From NCBI GenBank assembly GCA_038277395.1, contig CM076194.1, positions 181,551,232-181,615,231 on the forward strand: a stretch of DNA of 64,000 nt. Reading direction: 5' to 3'. Numbering within the stretch: position 1 is the stretch's first letter; each line of letters starts with the position of its first letter. Shown here one piece after another: positions 1-9,279 of this stretch. The stretch comes from Dryocosmus kuriphilus (Eukaryota > Arthropoda > Insecta > Hymenoptera > Cynipidae). Position numbers and translations under genes: made by a program. The notes under the pieces were generated by a model. It worked only from the letters and a program-made list of their open reading frames with translations. It was not told where the DNA came from and made no database searches.

Positions 1-518
1 GTGATTTCTATTAACAACTCATATTCATTGGACGATAGAATGTTCGGCTTTTTGGATACAGCGAAGAGGTTGACCGACAATTCGTATTCCTGCTGCTTCT
101 CATCTTGATTTGTTGGGAAATAATACTCCAACGATGATGTTAAGCTTCGAAGGTGTTCGAGGATTTCATGAAACAAATTGTTCAAAAAAATCGTTCAGAA
201 AAGGGAAACATTCGACCTCCCCCTTGTCGACACTCTCTGCCCAAAAATTGATTTTCCTTTTGAACGCTCGAACTTCGTCGTTGGCAGGGAACGTTGTTAT
301 GCTCTTCTCTTGCAATCAAATACTCGTTTCGTTCATTTTGGAAAAAATATCTGCCAAATAAGCAAGTATACATTGCCAATTTTCATCATTATAATGTCGC
401 CTAATTTGGTATTGTGGTCTAAAAGAAAATAATTTTATTCATCCTTTTACCAGTTTTGATCAAAGGTGGCCACGGACACCCTAGAAAGAGCCGGCGGACC
501 ACACGTTGGGAAGCCCTG
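1..518 (-). pseudogene. hAT-type transposase relic (SCAND3/ZBED-like), with its terminal repeat
   Basis: The minus strand reads as the middle of a hAT-family transposase of the SCAND3/ZBED5/GTF2IRD2 type. Visible motifs are LADIFSKMNE, then AFKRKINFWAE and a PFLNDFFE stretch. After a frameshift near 165-177 the reading continues with HEILEHLRSL and SVNLFAVSKKP to the window edge. An in-frame TGA sits at 316-318. Upstream of the coding part, 506-518 reads on the minus strand as CAGGGCTTCCCAA, a typical hAT terminal sequence, so the element start is probably at 518 and the rest lies outside the window. Such proteins cut and paste DNA in the nucleus; this copy is dead because of the stop and frameshift. 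The BED finger and the C-terminal dimerisation domain are not seen. The family call is strong; the exact subfamily is inference. Confidence 0.8.
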
Positions 519-899
519 CCCTAGATAGTACAAAATAACTAAAAATTAACAAAATTGACGACTTTCAAATGGAACGCCCTAAACCCCCTTTTCTGAGTGA
601 AATACTTTCTTTCTTTTTAGCACATTTTAATAAATGCTTGTATTTTCTAAGTATTTTTTTTTCTCTTCAAGATATGGTAGACGGGAAAAAGTTACATATG
701 TAATAACATTTTTTAAATTGTTTTTTGAGTTCTTGGGATCGAATTGCATCTAATTATAGCAAAAAAGTAGATTTGAAAATTTACGTAATTTTAAACCTCC
801 CTCTGTCAGGAAGCAACATTAATTACAATGCATTACAAAGAAATAGATTTTTAGAAAGATAGCTTTAGGAATCCAACAATTTCTAGCTTCGAGCTATTT
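519..899. other. Unassigned AT-rich DNA
   Basis: No coding potential or recognisable repeat is seen. It separates the hAT relic from the TGCGGCATCT-rich repeat. Confidence 0.5.
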
Positions 900-1440
900 C
901 GGGTCCATATCAAATCACACGTCGCAAGTCTCTATGAGGCATGTCTCCCATGCCGCAAGTCATATCTGCGCCACGTGACATTTTCGGCATGTAACATTTG
1001 CGGTTTGTCACATCTGCGGCTTGTCACATTTGCGGCATCTCTTCCCGAAAGATTGTCAATTTTGTGGCGAACCTCACGGTGCTAATTGTCTCAACAGCCA
1101 CTAGTCTACCTGCGGCATCTCTCCCACAAGAAAAATCTGACGTACTGCTTCAAAGTGGCAAAAGTGAGGAAAGCCTCTCGAACCCAAGTGTTACATCTGC
1201 GGCAAGTATCCCCAGCCGCAAGTCTCCCTGCGGCATCTCTCCCAGAAGAAACGTTTTTTAAGTCTTCCTCCAAAGAGGTAAAAGTGCGACAAGCCTACCA
1301 CATCCAATTGTCACATCTGCGGCATCTCTCAGCCAATAGAAATTTCAGAGGCCGGACTAAGAATTAAAACTGCGGCAAGCCTCCCGCAGCTAATTACCAT
1401 ACCTGTGGCATCTTTCATCCAATATAAAATTTAAAAATCA
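900..1440 (+). repeat. Repeat built from degenerate TGCGGCATCT-like words, copy 1
   Basis: The segment begins GGTCCATATCAA and contains more than a dozen imperfect words such as CATCTGCGGCATCTCTCCCA, CACATTTGCGGC and AAGTCTCCCTGCGGCA. It ends after a GGCCGGACTAAGA block near 1350-1363. An inverted copy with the same end sequences lies at 39,955-40,502. The shared ends suggest a defined mobile unit of about 0.5 kb rather than simple satellite. The short open frames across it result from the repeat and are not called as genes. Confidence 0.7.
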
Positions 1441-1845
1441 GTTCGTGAAGCGAGCGCCAAGCCTATTTTATGCGAAGCATATAATCGCATAATGTCTTAT
1501 TAATATTATATAATTTAATATAACTCGAAATATTGGCAATTTATGAAGTTTCTATGCTAAATAAACGGGATTTATCATTGCATAAAAACGTATAATTTAT
1601 TTTCGTCGCGTAATAATAAATACATAATTTCGAATTTTGCACTAAAACTTTATTTTTAATTGAAAATTTTTAATATATTTCATGCTACCTTCTTACATTT
1701 TAAAAGTACACATTTTTACATTCAGATTTTACAATATAAATTTAAAAATGTGTACTGTTAAAATATAATAATTAATAAGGTAGCCTACGCCGATATTTCA
1801 ATTAGCGTTTCATCATCGCTGATGTGTCCAAACCAATCAGAGACT
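1441..1845. other. AT-rich stretch with a small palindrome
   Basis: No gene is seen. An imperfect hairpin pairs AGTACACATTTTTA at 1705-1718 with its complement at 1743-1756, and GCTACCTT at 1684-1691 with AAGGTAGC at 1777-1784. It may be the remains of a short inverted-repeat element. Confidence 0.4.
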
Positions 1846-2811
1846 AACGGACAACGTCACCGGCAAGATTTTGCTGCAAATCTCCATGGTAATATTTTCT
1901 TTACCATCGAGCTTATCAGAGCTTTCAACCAGATTCCATTCACGACGTTCGGACTTCGAAATACGGCACAAAAGTTCCAGAGTTTCATCGATGATGCAAC
2001 CTTTGACCTTTCTTTTGTGTTTCCGTACATCTATTATCTTCTTGTCGCTTCTGACAGCGAAGAATAACATCTGGAGGAGCTTAGGATCTTATTTCAACGA
2101 CTCCTGGACTACGGATTGATCACCAAATCGGCCAAGTCACACTTCGGAGTACAGGAAGCGAAACTTCTCGGACACACATACAATTTCCGAGAAAGGCATT
2201 ATAACTTTGCCTGAGAAAGTTACAGCAATCCTCGATTTTCCAGAACTGCAAAACATCAAGAATCTGCGAGGTTTTCTCGGTATGATCAACTTCTACCGAA
2301 AATTCATAAGAGAATCTGCTAGCCTCCTTGCACCGCTCAACAAGCAGCTTGTAGTACCTGACGTGAAAGGTAGCCAGGCAGTTAACTGGACTCCACAACT
2401 TGACGAATTTTTTACCAAGTGCAAGCAGGCCCTTGCAGAAGCAACTTATCTTGATCACCCAAACGTCAACACGGAATGGGCAATTTTTACCGACGCTTCC
2501 AACCACGCCATCGGTGAACTCCTACAGAATCGTTTCATGTATTCCTGACAACCGCTTGCCTTTCCCAGTAAATATCTCCCACCTGCTATGGAGAAATTGT
2601 CAATATATGATCGAGAGCCACATGCTGTTCATGCAGTAATTAAACACATTCGGCACAACTTAGGATTTCGACACGTGATCATCTATACTGACCACACACC
2701 ACTGATGCACGCTTTTCAACAGAGTCCAGTACGAGCTTTAACATGGCAATTTCATCGACTGGACTTCATTGACCAATTGACGACGGACACTCCTCATGTC
2801 ACAGGTACCAA
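1846..2811 (+). pseudogene. Ty3/Gypsy pol relic: reverse transcriptase and most of RNase H
   Basis: Three pieces in shifting frames form a Gypsy-type pol. The first has the RT fingers and palm (AANLHGN, LIRAFNQIP, FGLRNTAQKFQSFIDD), with a short deletion after NQIP. The catalytic YxDD box reads YIYY, so the polymerase site is lost, and a stop follows at 2065-2067. The second carries LLDYGLITKSAK, LLGH, LRGFLGMINFYRKFI and the RNase H start AIFTDASNHAIG. The third has the RNase H tail with YDREPHAVHAVI and IIYTDHTPLMHAF. The reading stops at HVTGTN, where another element is inserted at 2812, and resumes at 5503. In life this enzyme copies the retrotransposon RNA into DNA. No LTRs or gag were found nearby, so this is an internal fragment. 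Confidence 0.9.
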
Positions 2812-3309
2812 TAGTCCGCCAGCCCGCTGCAAAAAAGCAGAATAATTTCCCCACGTATGGCCTCGAAGCTATCGGTAATTATGCATATACTTCGTAATGA
2901 AATAGCAAAATTAACTGGCGAACGTGGAACTTTTCGCGTTTTACAACTATAGTTAAACGTATACCGCGCATACCAAACCATATTTCATGAAAAAAATCCA
3001 TCGGAAAACGATCGGCATACGGCCAACGTTGAACCGGAGGTTCAGGCGACGCCCTTAAAACTGTTATAAAATATGGCATTTGCAAATTTTATTGACAAGT
3101 ATGCCTTTTCGAAATTCAATGGTTTTTGGCATAAAATGCATAATCTCCAAAGTGAATACGGTTCCCGAAGGTCTAATTCATTTTTCACCAGTATGGCTGT
3201 TTCAGTTGTGGAGATACGCCAATGATAATTAAATATATGCCCTTTTAATACATGATCTATTGCGATAAGATTTATTATATACTTCACCGGCCTACAAGTT
3301 TATAAGGAA

Positions 3310-3710
3310 CCTACCCGGTGGCATACGCGAAAAAAGAATGCAAAATTTTAGGTTATGTTCCAACAATAGGGCAACGAGTGCCACTGTCATTTTTGTTTAA
3401 CATTGATATAATTATACAAGTTTGTCAAACGGCATACGAATCAGTTGGAACAAAATTGATTTTATCTGATAAGAGAACCGCGCTAATTATCAGGCCCATT
3501 GCAACGATAGCACAACGTATGCCATTGTGATTTCTTGTTAAATATTGTGATTTCTTGTTAAATATTGATCTAATTACGCAAGTTTGCCTAAAGGCATACG
3601 ATTCGTCTGGCACAAGATTGATATTAGCTGATAAGAGGGCTGCGCGAGTTATAAGGTCTATTTGCAATCATAAGACAATGTATGCCTTAGTGGTTTTCGT
3701 GGAATATTGA
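3310..3710. repeat. Tandem subrepeats in the left arm of the foldback-like element
   Basis: Units contain GGCATACGAATCAGTTGG, TTGATTTTATCTGATAAGAG and CAACGTATGCCATTGTG. The CGAATC/CGATTC word recurs at about 3437 and 3599, a period of roughly 160 bp. A short duplication of TGATTTCTTGTTAAATATTG occurs around 3529-3567. Confidence 0.75.
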
Positions 3711-4346
3711 TGTAATTATACAAGTTTATTTTACGGCATACCAATATGACGGGACGACATTATTCATTACATAAATTAAATAGAATGAGTGATGCAAGAA
3801 AAAATGATTCGATAGGCGTTTGGCGCGACCAACATTGCAATGTGAAAGTTGATATAATTGCTATTTATCTTGTTCTACGATATTCTTGGATTTTAATTCA
3901 TTAGCGTAAGATACAAGAACATTTACAGAAAGTCCACCAATTTATAAAATTATCTGATTTTTCATAAAATGAAAATTATTTTTCTTCTCTTTAAAATTTT
4001 TATTTATCTATGTACGTGATAAAAATGTTGTATCATTGATAGATATACATTTTTCTAATATTTCGCCCATTTTTGCAAAGTACTGGTTTACAAACGCTTA
4101 TTAACTTACAAAATTACATCAACTGAACATTAAATTACATTAACGCGGGTATAAATTTAAAAAAATTCAAGTCGAATACAAAACATACTCATTTTTGAAG
4201 TCGGAAAACAATATCATTTTATAGTTTGCATTTGTTGAAGACCAGTTTTTTTTTTTAAAGAAACATATGTGACGCCGAAATGTCCATTCGCATTGCGGCC
4301 AAAGTAACGAGCAGGTAGAGCGGCCCAAACGACGCAGAAGGCTACG

Positions 4347-4380
4347 TACGGACTATAGAATACCTATTCTATAGTCCGTA
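4347..4380. repeat. Perfect 16-bp-arm palindrome
   Basis: TACGGACTATAGAATA at 4347-4362 is followed by CC and its exact complement at 4365-4380. Part of the word (CTACGGACT) recurs just downstream near 4403. It lies in the centre of the foldback-like element and does not match the arm subrepeats, so it may be a separate small insertion. Confidence 0.8.
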
Positions 4381-4439
4381 GGGCTGGGTTTATGAGGTGA
4401 GTCTACGGACTGTATACTCCGAGTCTCAGGTATGACGCG

Positions 4440-4950
4440 TCTCAGCTACAACTCCAGAAGGATAGAGTGGTTTCAATTCTGCAAATCGCAAATAAACTGA
4501 TAATTCTTGCGGCCCTCTTATCAGATAATATCAATGTTTTTCCAACCGAATCGTATGCCGTTAGACAAACTTGAATAATTAGATCAATATTTAACAAAAA
4601 ACCACTATGGCATACGTTGTAGTATGATTTCAAATAGACCTGATAATTCGCGCGACCCTTTTATCAGACAATATCAATTTTGTTCCAATCGAATCGTATG
4701 CCGTTAGACAAACATGCATAATTAGATCAATATTTAACAAAAAACCACAATGGCATACGTTGTACAATCGTTGCAATGGGTTTGATAATTGGCGCGCTTC
4801 CCTTATCGGATAAAATCAATTTTTTGCCAACCGATTCGTGTGCCGTTTGACAAACTTGTATATTTGCACCAATATTTAACCAAAATAACAATGGCATTCA
4901 TTACGCTGTCGTTGGAACATAACCTAAAACTTTGCCCACTTTGAATCAGT
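4440..4950. repeat. Tandem subrepeats in the right arm of the foldback-like element
   Basis: At least three units of about 146 bp, inverted relative to the left arm. The marker CCAACCGAATCGTATGCCG and its variants occur near 4540, 4685 and 4830, each followed by TTAGACAAAC-like and ATTAGATCAATATTTAACAA sequence. Confidence 0.75.
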
Positions 4951-5502
4951 TTTTTTAGAGTGCGTTGCACGATATCAGTATACCATTTAGCAAATCAAAA
5001 GTTTACAATAAAATAATCGTTGTGCAATCTTAGTTTAATTTGGCACTATCATCGTCGTACCTCCACAATTGAAACACAGTCATACAGGTGTAAAATTAAT
5101 TAGACTTTCGGGAATCGTATGCGCTTTGGAAATTGTGCATTTTATGCAAAAAACCATTGAATTTCGGAAGGGCATACTTGTCAATAAAATTAACAAATGC
5201 CATATTTTATAACATTTTTAAGGGCATCGCCTGACCCTCCGGTTCGACGCTGGCCGTATGCCGATCGTTTGCCGATGGATTTTCTTTTCATGAAGTATCG
5301 TCTGGTATTCTCGGAATACGTTTAATTATAGTTGTAAAACATGCTTTTTTTGTAATAAGCAAATAACTTTAACAGTTCAAGTTCCACGGACACCGGCTAA
5401 CTTTACTCTTTCATTGCGCAGCATATGCATAATTACCGTTCCTTTCGAGGGTATACGTGGGGAAATTATTCTGCTTTTTTGCATCGGACTGACGGCCTAC
5501 AA

Positions 5503-5905
5503 TAACATAGTTGCCGACATTCTGTCACGCACATATGCTATTTCACAAGATGTCTCAATTCAAGATCTAACATCAGCACAAGCTGAGGATGAAGACCTTC
5601 TATTTCTTCTCCATTCTGCTCCCATTTCTCTCCAACTTCACCAAATTAATTTTCAGGACACACGAATCTATTATATTACAACGCCTCGTCGGATATGATA
5701 CGTCCTTATGTGACTAGGACACTACGAAAAGCAATTTTCGACTCACTTCACTCGCTTTCCCACCCTAGAGGAAAAGCATAGACTTGCAGATGGCTACGCA
5801 GAAACTACAGCACTGGATAACAAGATTTGGCGCTCCTCTTCGCATCACTTCAGACCTTGAAAGACAATTCGAGTTTCATCTCTTCCGCTTCGTACGGCAA
5901 GACAC
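5503..5905 (+). pseudogene. Ty3/Gypsy pol relic: RNase H end, connector and integrase scrap
   Basis: This continues the pol interrupted at 2811. It opens with NIVADILSRTYA, the typical end of Gypsy RNase H, followed by an acidic connector and a stop at 5696-5698. After deletions, a short stretch near 5830-5890 reads FGAPLRITSDLERQFEFHLF, the part of the integrase core around its second catalytic aspartate. The rest of the integrase, including the zinc-binding H-H-C-C domain, is missing. Integrase would insert the cDNA copy into the genome; this copy cannot. Confidence 0.8.
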
Positions 5906-6230
5906 CGGGTGCCTTTATGGTAGAGCTTCGTACGCGCATGGACGCATCGTTCTTTTCTAGTGCTTTTGTGCCTTAAGATCTTCTTTCACTAGTCTAGCCA
6001 CAAAGTGGCCTAATCTAATTATCGTCAAATTCGGGAGTTTTCGCTGTTTGCTTGGAATGTATCTTTATCCGGATCTTGGACGCAGCTGGCTCTGGATTTG
6101 TAAGGTGGGCAGCTTCGCTTTACTTTTATTTAAAAATCTAATGGAGGGTCATTCTCATAAGCAGCGTGGGTGACGCATGAGAACGACAAGCCAGATTTCT
6201 CACCTTTGTTTAAAGAGGGAAAGTGTTTTT
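5906..6230. other. Possible 3' remnant of the Gypsy element, unassigned
   Basis: No open frame of interest. It may include decayed sequence 3' of pol, but no matching LTR partner is visible in the window. Confidence 0.3.
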
Positions 6231-6231
6231 G

Positions 6232-6297
<66 letters not shown>
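6231..6297. repeat. (TA)n microsatellite
   Basis: About 33 uninterrupted TA units. It creates a spurious YIYIYI open frame. Confidence 0.97.
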
Positions 6298-6299
<2 letters not shown>

Positions 6300-6440
6300 T
6301 CGTTACCGATATTGCTACTCAATGTTGTTTTTTTTATGCTTTTCCTAGGGTTTCTCTCAGTAATTGCTTATCGGTGGCTCCTATTTATTAATTATCTCTA
6401 ATTTTCTAATTTTGCTTTGCGATCTCGTTCCTAAAATAGC

Positions 6441-6573
6441 TCAGGGCTCTCGGCCAACCCGGAGAAGACCAGTTTGGTAATCTTTACGAAGAAATACAAA
6501 ATACCGAAGGTCGAGGCTCCTGCGTTCCGCGGAAAGATGATAACGACCTCAGATTCGGTTAAATATACTAGCT
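6441..6573 (+). pseudogene. LINE reverse-transcriptase fragment (R1/Jockey-like)
   Basis: A 44-codon open stretch reads SGLSANPEKTSLVIFTKKYK and ends SDSVKYTS. The S-x-N-P-x-K-T-x-x-V-x-F-T block is the RT segment just after the catalytic YADD region in R1/Jockey-type LINEs, and VKYT(S/L)G-like sequence normally follows. Both flanks are unrelated repeat DNA, so this is a short scrap and not a working element. Confidence 0.75.
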
Positions 6574-7560
6574 GTACCCGGCCACGCGTTGCTATGACTC
6601 AGCCTGGTTAAATGAAAAAGAAAAAAAAGAGAAAGCACACGTTTCTAATACGTCTAACATGACAATACTTGTGGGTATACAATATTTTTTGTTCTTCCGT
6701 TTTCTGTGCTGATATAGAGATTGTCTGGTCTGCCGACTGTAGAACACGCAACATATAATTTGTCCATGTGAGAAGCAATCTGTATAAATATATGCAATCT
6801 ATATAAACTGCATGATTCTAAAGATTGGATCTGTGTATACATGTAAACTGCATGATTGTAAAGATTGGCCCTCAAGATCCCCCCCCCCCCCCCTCAATAT
6901 CCCCCCTCTTTATAAAAACACGCGGGTATGCGAATGCAACAACATATAATTGTCCACGTGAGAAGAAATCTGTGTATAGATCTAAACCGCATGATTCTAA
7001 ATATTGGCCTTCACGATCCCCTCTCTTTTATAAAATCACGCGGATATACGAATGCAACAACATATAATTGTCCATTTGAAAATCAATCTGTATAATTCGA
7101 ACACAATGTAGGTAACAGAAAATAATTAAATGGAAATAAAAATAAATGAATGTAATCGGAAACATTGGGAGAATGGTAAGTAAGAACAACTGTCAAAAAG
7201 CACGTAATACAAAACATAAACAATGTTTAATATTGCGTGTGTTGCTGTTACATTCAACAGATGGCGTACTTATTACCATAAGATATCAGCCTGCATCTCT
7301 TAATTCTTTCTACCATTACGTGTGTTGCTGTTACATTCAACAGATGGCGCACATACTACCATAAAATATCAGTCTGTATGTTTTAACAATTTTTTGTTAT
7401 AAATACATTAATTTTATTTTTATAAATATAAAAAACACGATAAAAACACGCGCGTATGCGAATGCAACTTTGTGTCAAAATTTCAAAATGATCGGTAGAG
7501 AACTTTCGGAGATTACCGATTAGAAACAAACACAACATTTATATATATAAACATTTGAAT
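6574..7560. repeat. Decayed interspersed repeat with internal duplications
   Basis: It begins AGCTGTACCCGGCCACGCG. A segment with CACGCGGGTATGCGAATGCAAC, TATAATTGTCCA and CTGCATGATTCTAAAGATTGG recurs at about 6750-6870, 6920-7010 and 7035-7090. A second pair of ~65-bp copies (GTGTTGCTGTTACATTCAAC plus AGATGGCG) lies near 7238 and 7319. It ends with a TTTCAAAATGATCGGTAGAG block. I recognise the opening as common in insect genomes but cannot assign a superfamily. A 15-C run sits at 6879-6893. Confidence 0.6.
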
Positions 7561-8371
7561 TCTGTGTTTTATTCTTAAATCTGACATTTATAGTTAAAGG
7601 TGGAGAAAGTTTATTCTAGTCTAAATTGTCTTATTTGTAACCCAGGGAATAATGTTAACAAATTGTTCACATTCTGTTATTAAATGCAGTGTATCCTCAT
7701 TCGTAGAAAAACCTCTCAGATTTATCTTCGTAGCTGAGACTTTCAACAACCCACGATGCTTGCCGATTTGGATCTGCTCGGGTGGTTTTGGGTTCGCTTA
7801 ACTCGTTTATCAATTTAAAATTATTTTGGGAGTCAAAGCTCGATTTGATTTTTCAGAATGGCAAGTTGAGACTTACCTGGCGACATAAAAAAGTTCTAGG
7901 AGTCAAATCCCATTTTTCTTTCATAAAACGATAATTCTATTTTGGCAATCTTTCCAAATCCTCCGAGAAGAATCCTCATTTCAAGGTCCTTCAAAAAGTT
8001 CTAGGAACTTTGCCATCGTGCCTGTCGCTGTATTTGAGACGTTGCATGTTTTCGCGAGGACCCATTCTCCTGGCGCAAAGTCAACGCCTTTTTTTATTTT
8101 TATTTATTCGACGTAAGCACTTTTCCCTTTTTCTGATTATTCTCTGTCGAAGCACTATTATTTGCTCTTTTCTGTTAATTCTTTCATTGTTCGGTGCTCT
8201 TGACAGAAGTTCAGTCCACTATCTTTCTGGTTTGCTTCCCCAGAGCGCTTTATTGAAAGATAGCATGAGGAGAGAGGGGATAGAAGAATCTACTGCAGCG
8301 CGTTAGGCGGGAAAATAAGGCAATAAAGCTGGAAAATTATCGTATCTTATGCAATGAATTTTGCAAATAAA
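7561..8371. other. Unassigned DNA upstream of the THAP exon
   Basis: A 98-codon open frame at 8010-8306 has no recognisable domain and may be chance. The segment could include the 5' end of the ISL2EU-like element, but no terminal repeat could be paired with confidence. Confidence 0.4.
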
Positions 8372-8508
8372 ATGGGACATTTGAATTGTTGCGTAGTAAA
8401 TTGTAAAAATAGTGGTGAAAACAACTCTTGTAAATTTTACAAATTTCCGAGAGCCGAACATAAAATACCTCAGAGGTTAAAGTGGATCGCAGCTGTGAGA
8501 AAAATAAA
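8372..8508 (+). pseudogene. THAP zinc-finger exon, partial
   Basis: From ATG 8372 the frame reads MGHLNCCVVNCKNSG, then CKFYKFPR and LKWIAAVRKIK. This matches the start of a THAP DNA-binding finger (C-x2-4-C, a FxFP-like turn, then a W in the recognition helix). It ends exactly at a GTGAGT splice donor (8509), so it looks like a first exon. The second half of the finger (C-x-x-H with the AVPTIF box) is not seen before the transposase core that follows ~130 bp later. THAP fingers at the N-terminus of DDE_4 transposases normally bind the element ends. The following exon has probably been lost. Confidence 0.8.
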
Positions 8509-8627
8509 GTGAGTGTCGTAACCTTACTTTTTCGTGTTTGATAAAAATACATCAGCTTTATTGATATGTGTTATATTTTGCTGTATTATATCTTTTGCTT
8601 TATTACTTTATAGCCCAAATTATGCAG

Positions 8628-9279
8628 ATGGATCACCATGGTGATACAAAAAATTTAGTATTTTGGCCACAGAAACGTGTAGTTCAAGGAACTATGCCAG
8701 AATGCTTTAAGCAAGATTATGCAAATACAAGAGTTATTATAGATTGTACTGAATTTAGAATTGAAGATCCTTCTGATATCGATGACCGAGTCTTCACTTA
8801 TTCTCACTACAAAAAAGGATTTACAGCAAAACCTCTTCTAGGGATAACTCCAGCGGGTTTCATTTGTTTGAAGTCAAAAGTGGCTGAAGGAAGAAAAAAT
8901 GACTCGCAAATGACTATTGAATCTGGCTTAGTAGATTTATGAATTAGAAGATGGAGATGTCGTTTTGACTGACAAAGGTTTTCCAGAAATCCGGCGAACA
9001 ATAAATGAAAAGGGCAAACAAGTTACATTAGTTATGCCACCTTTCCTTACAGACAAAACAGAATTTTCACAAGAAGAAACCGAAGAAACTTACAAGATTG
9101 CAAGGGTTCGTATTCATGTAGAAAGGATAATGCAACGACTAAGAACGTACCATATATTACATAAAATTCCTAAAAATTTATTTAGTTCAATCGATGATAT
9201 TGTTCATATTTGTTATATCTTAGTAAATCTTCAACCACCTATTTTTGCAGAACATAAGTGTTACATGCCTCCCCCCTAG
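8628..9279 (+). pseudogene. DDE_4 (ISL2EU-like) transposase core
   Basis: The frame opens with QMDHHGDTKNLVFWPQK, then CFKQDYANTRVIIDCTEF (first catalytic D in IIDCTE), FTYSHYKKGF and LGITPAGFI. A one-base shift near 8940 interrupts it. The reading resumes as LEDGDVVLTDKGFP (second D), PFLTDK, then VRIHVERIMQRL (catalytic E), ending NLQPPIF before a stop at 9277-9279. This is the full D-D-E set of the DDE_4 clan used by ISL2EU and related elements, which excise and insert DNA. The helix-turn-helix segment expected between THAP finger and core is missing. With the frameshift, the copy is probably inactive. It faces the SWIM/YqaJ relic at 12,184-13,770. Confidence 0.85.

Larger units (their letters stand above)
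2812..5499. mobile_element. Foldback-like DNA element inserted in the Gypsy pol
   Basis: The two ends are long inverted repeats. The left begins TAGTCCGCCAGCCCGCTGC and the right, read in reverse, begins TAGGCCGTCAGTCCGATGC. They continue as near-complements for several hundred bases, including an AAAAAAGCAGAATAATTTCC block on both sides. Flanking CAA at 2809-2811 and 5500-5502 looks like a 3-bp target duplication, and the Gypsy reading (TGTN...NIVADILSR) joins cleanly across the element. Inside each arm lie direct subrepeats of about 145-160 bp. The central ~0.7 kb is unique AT-rich DNA with no open frame worth calling. With long inverted arms made of tandem units and no transposase, it resembles foldback elements; the superfamily is unknown. 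Confidence 0.8.

Noticed and set aside
900..1440. CRISPR array
   Set aside because: The words are degenerate and irregularly spaced with no constant spacer length, and the DNA is eukaryotic.
6177..6401. 74-codon open frame with a YIYIYI core
   Set aside because: It is a translation of the (TA)n microsatellite.
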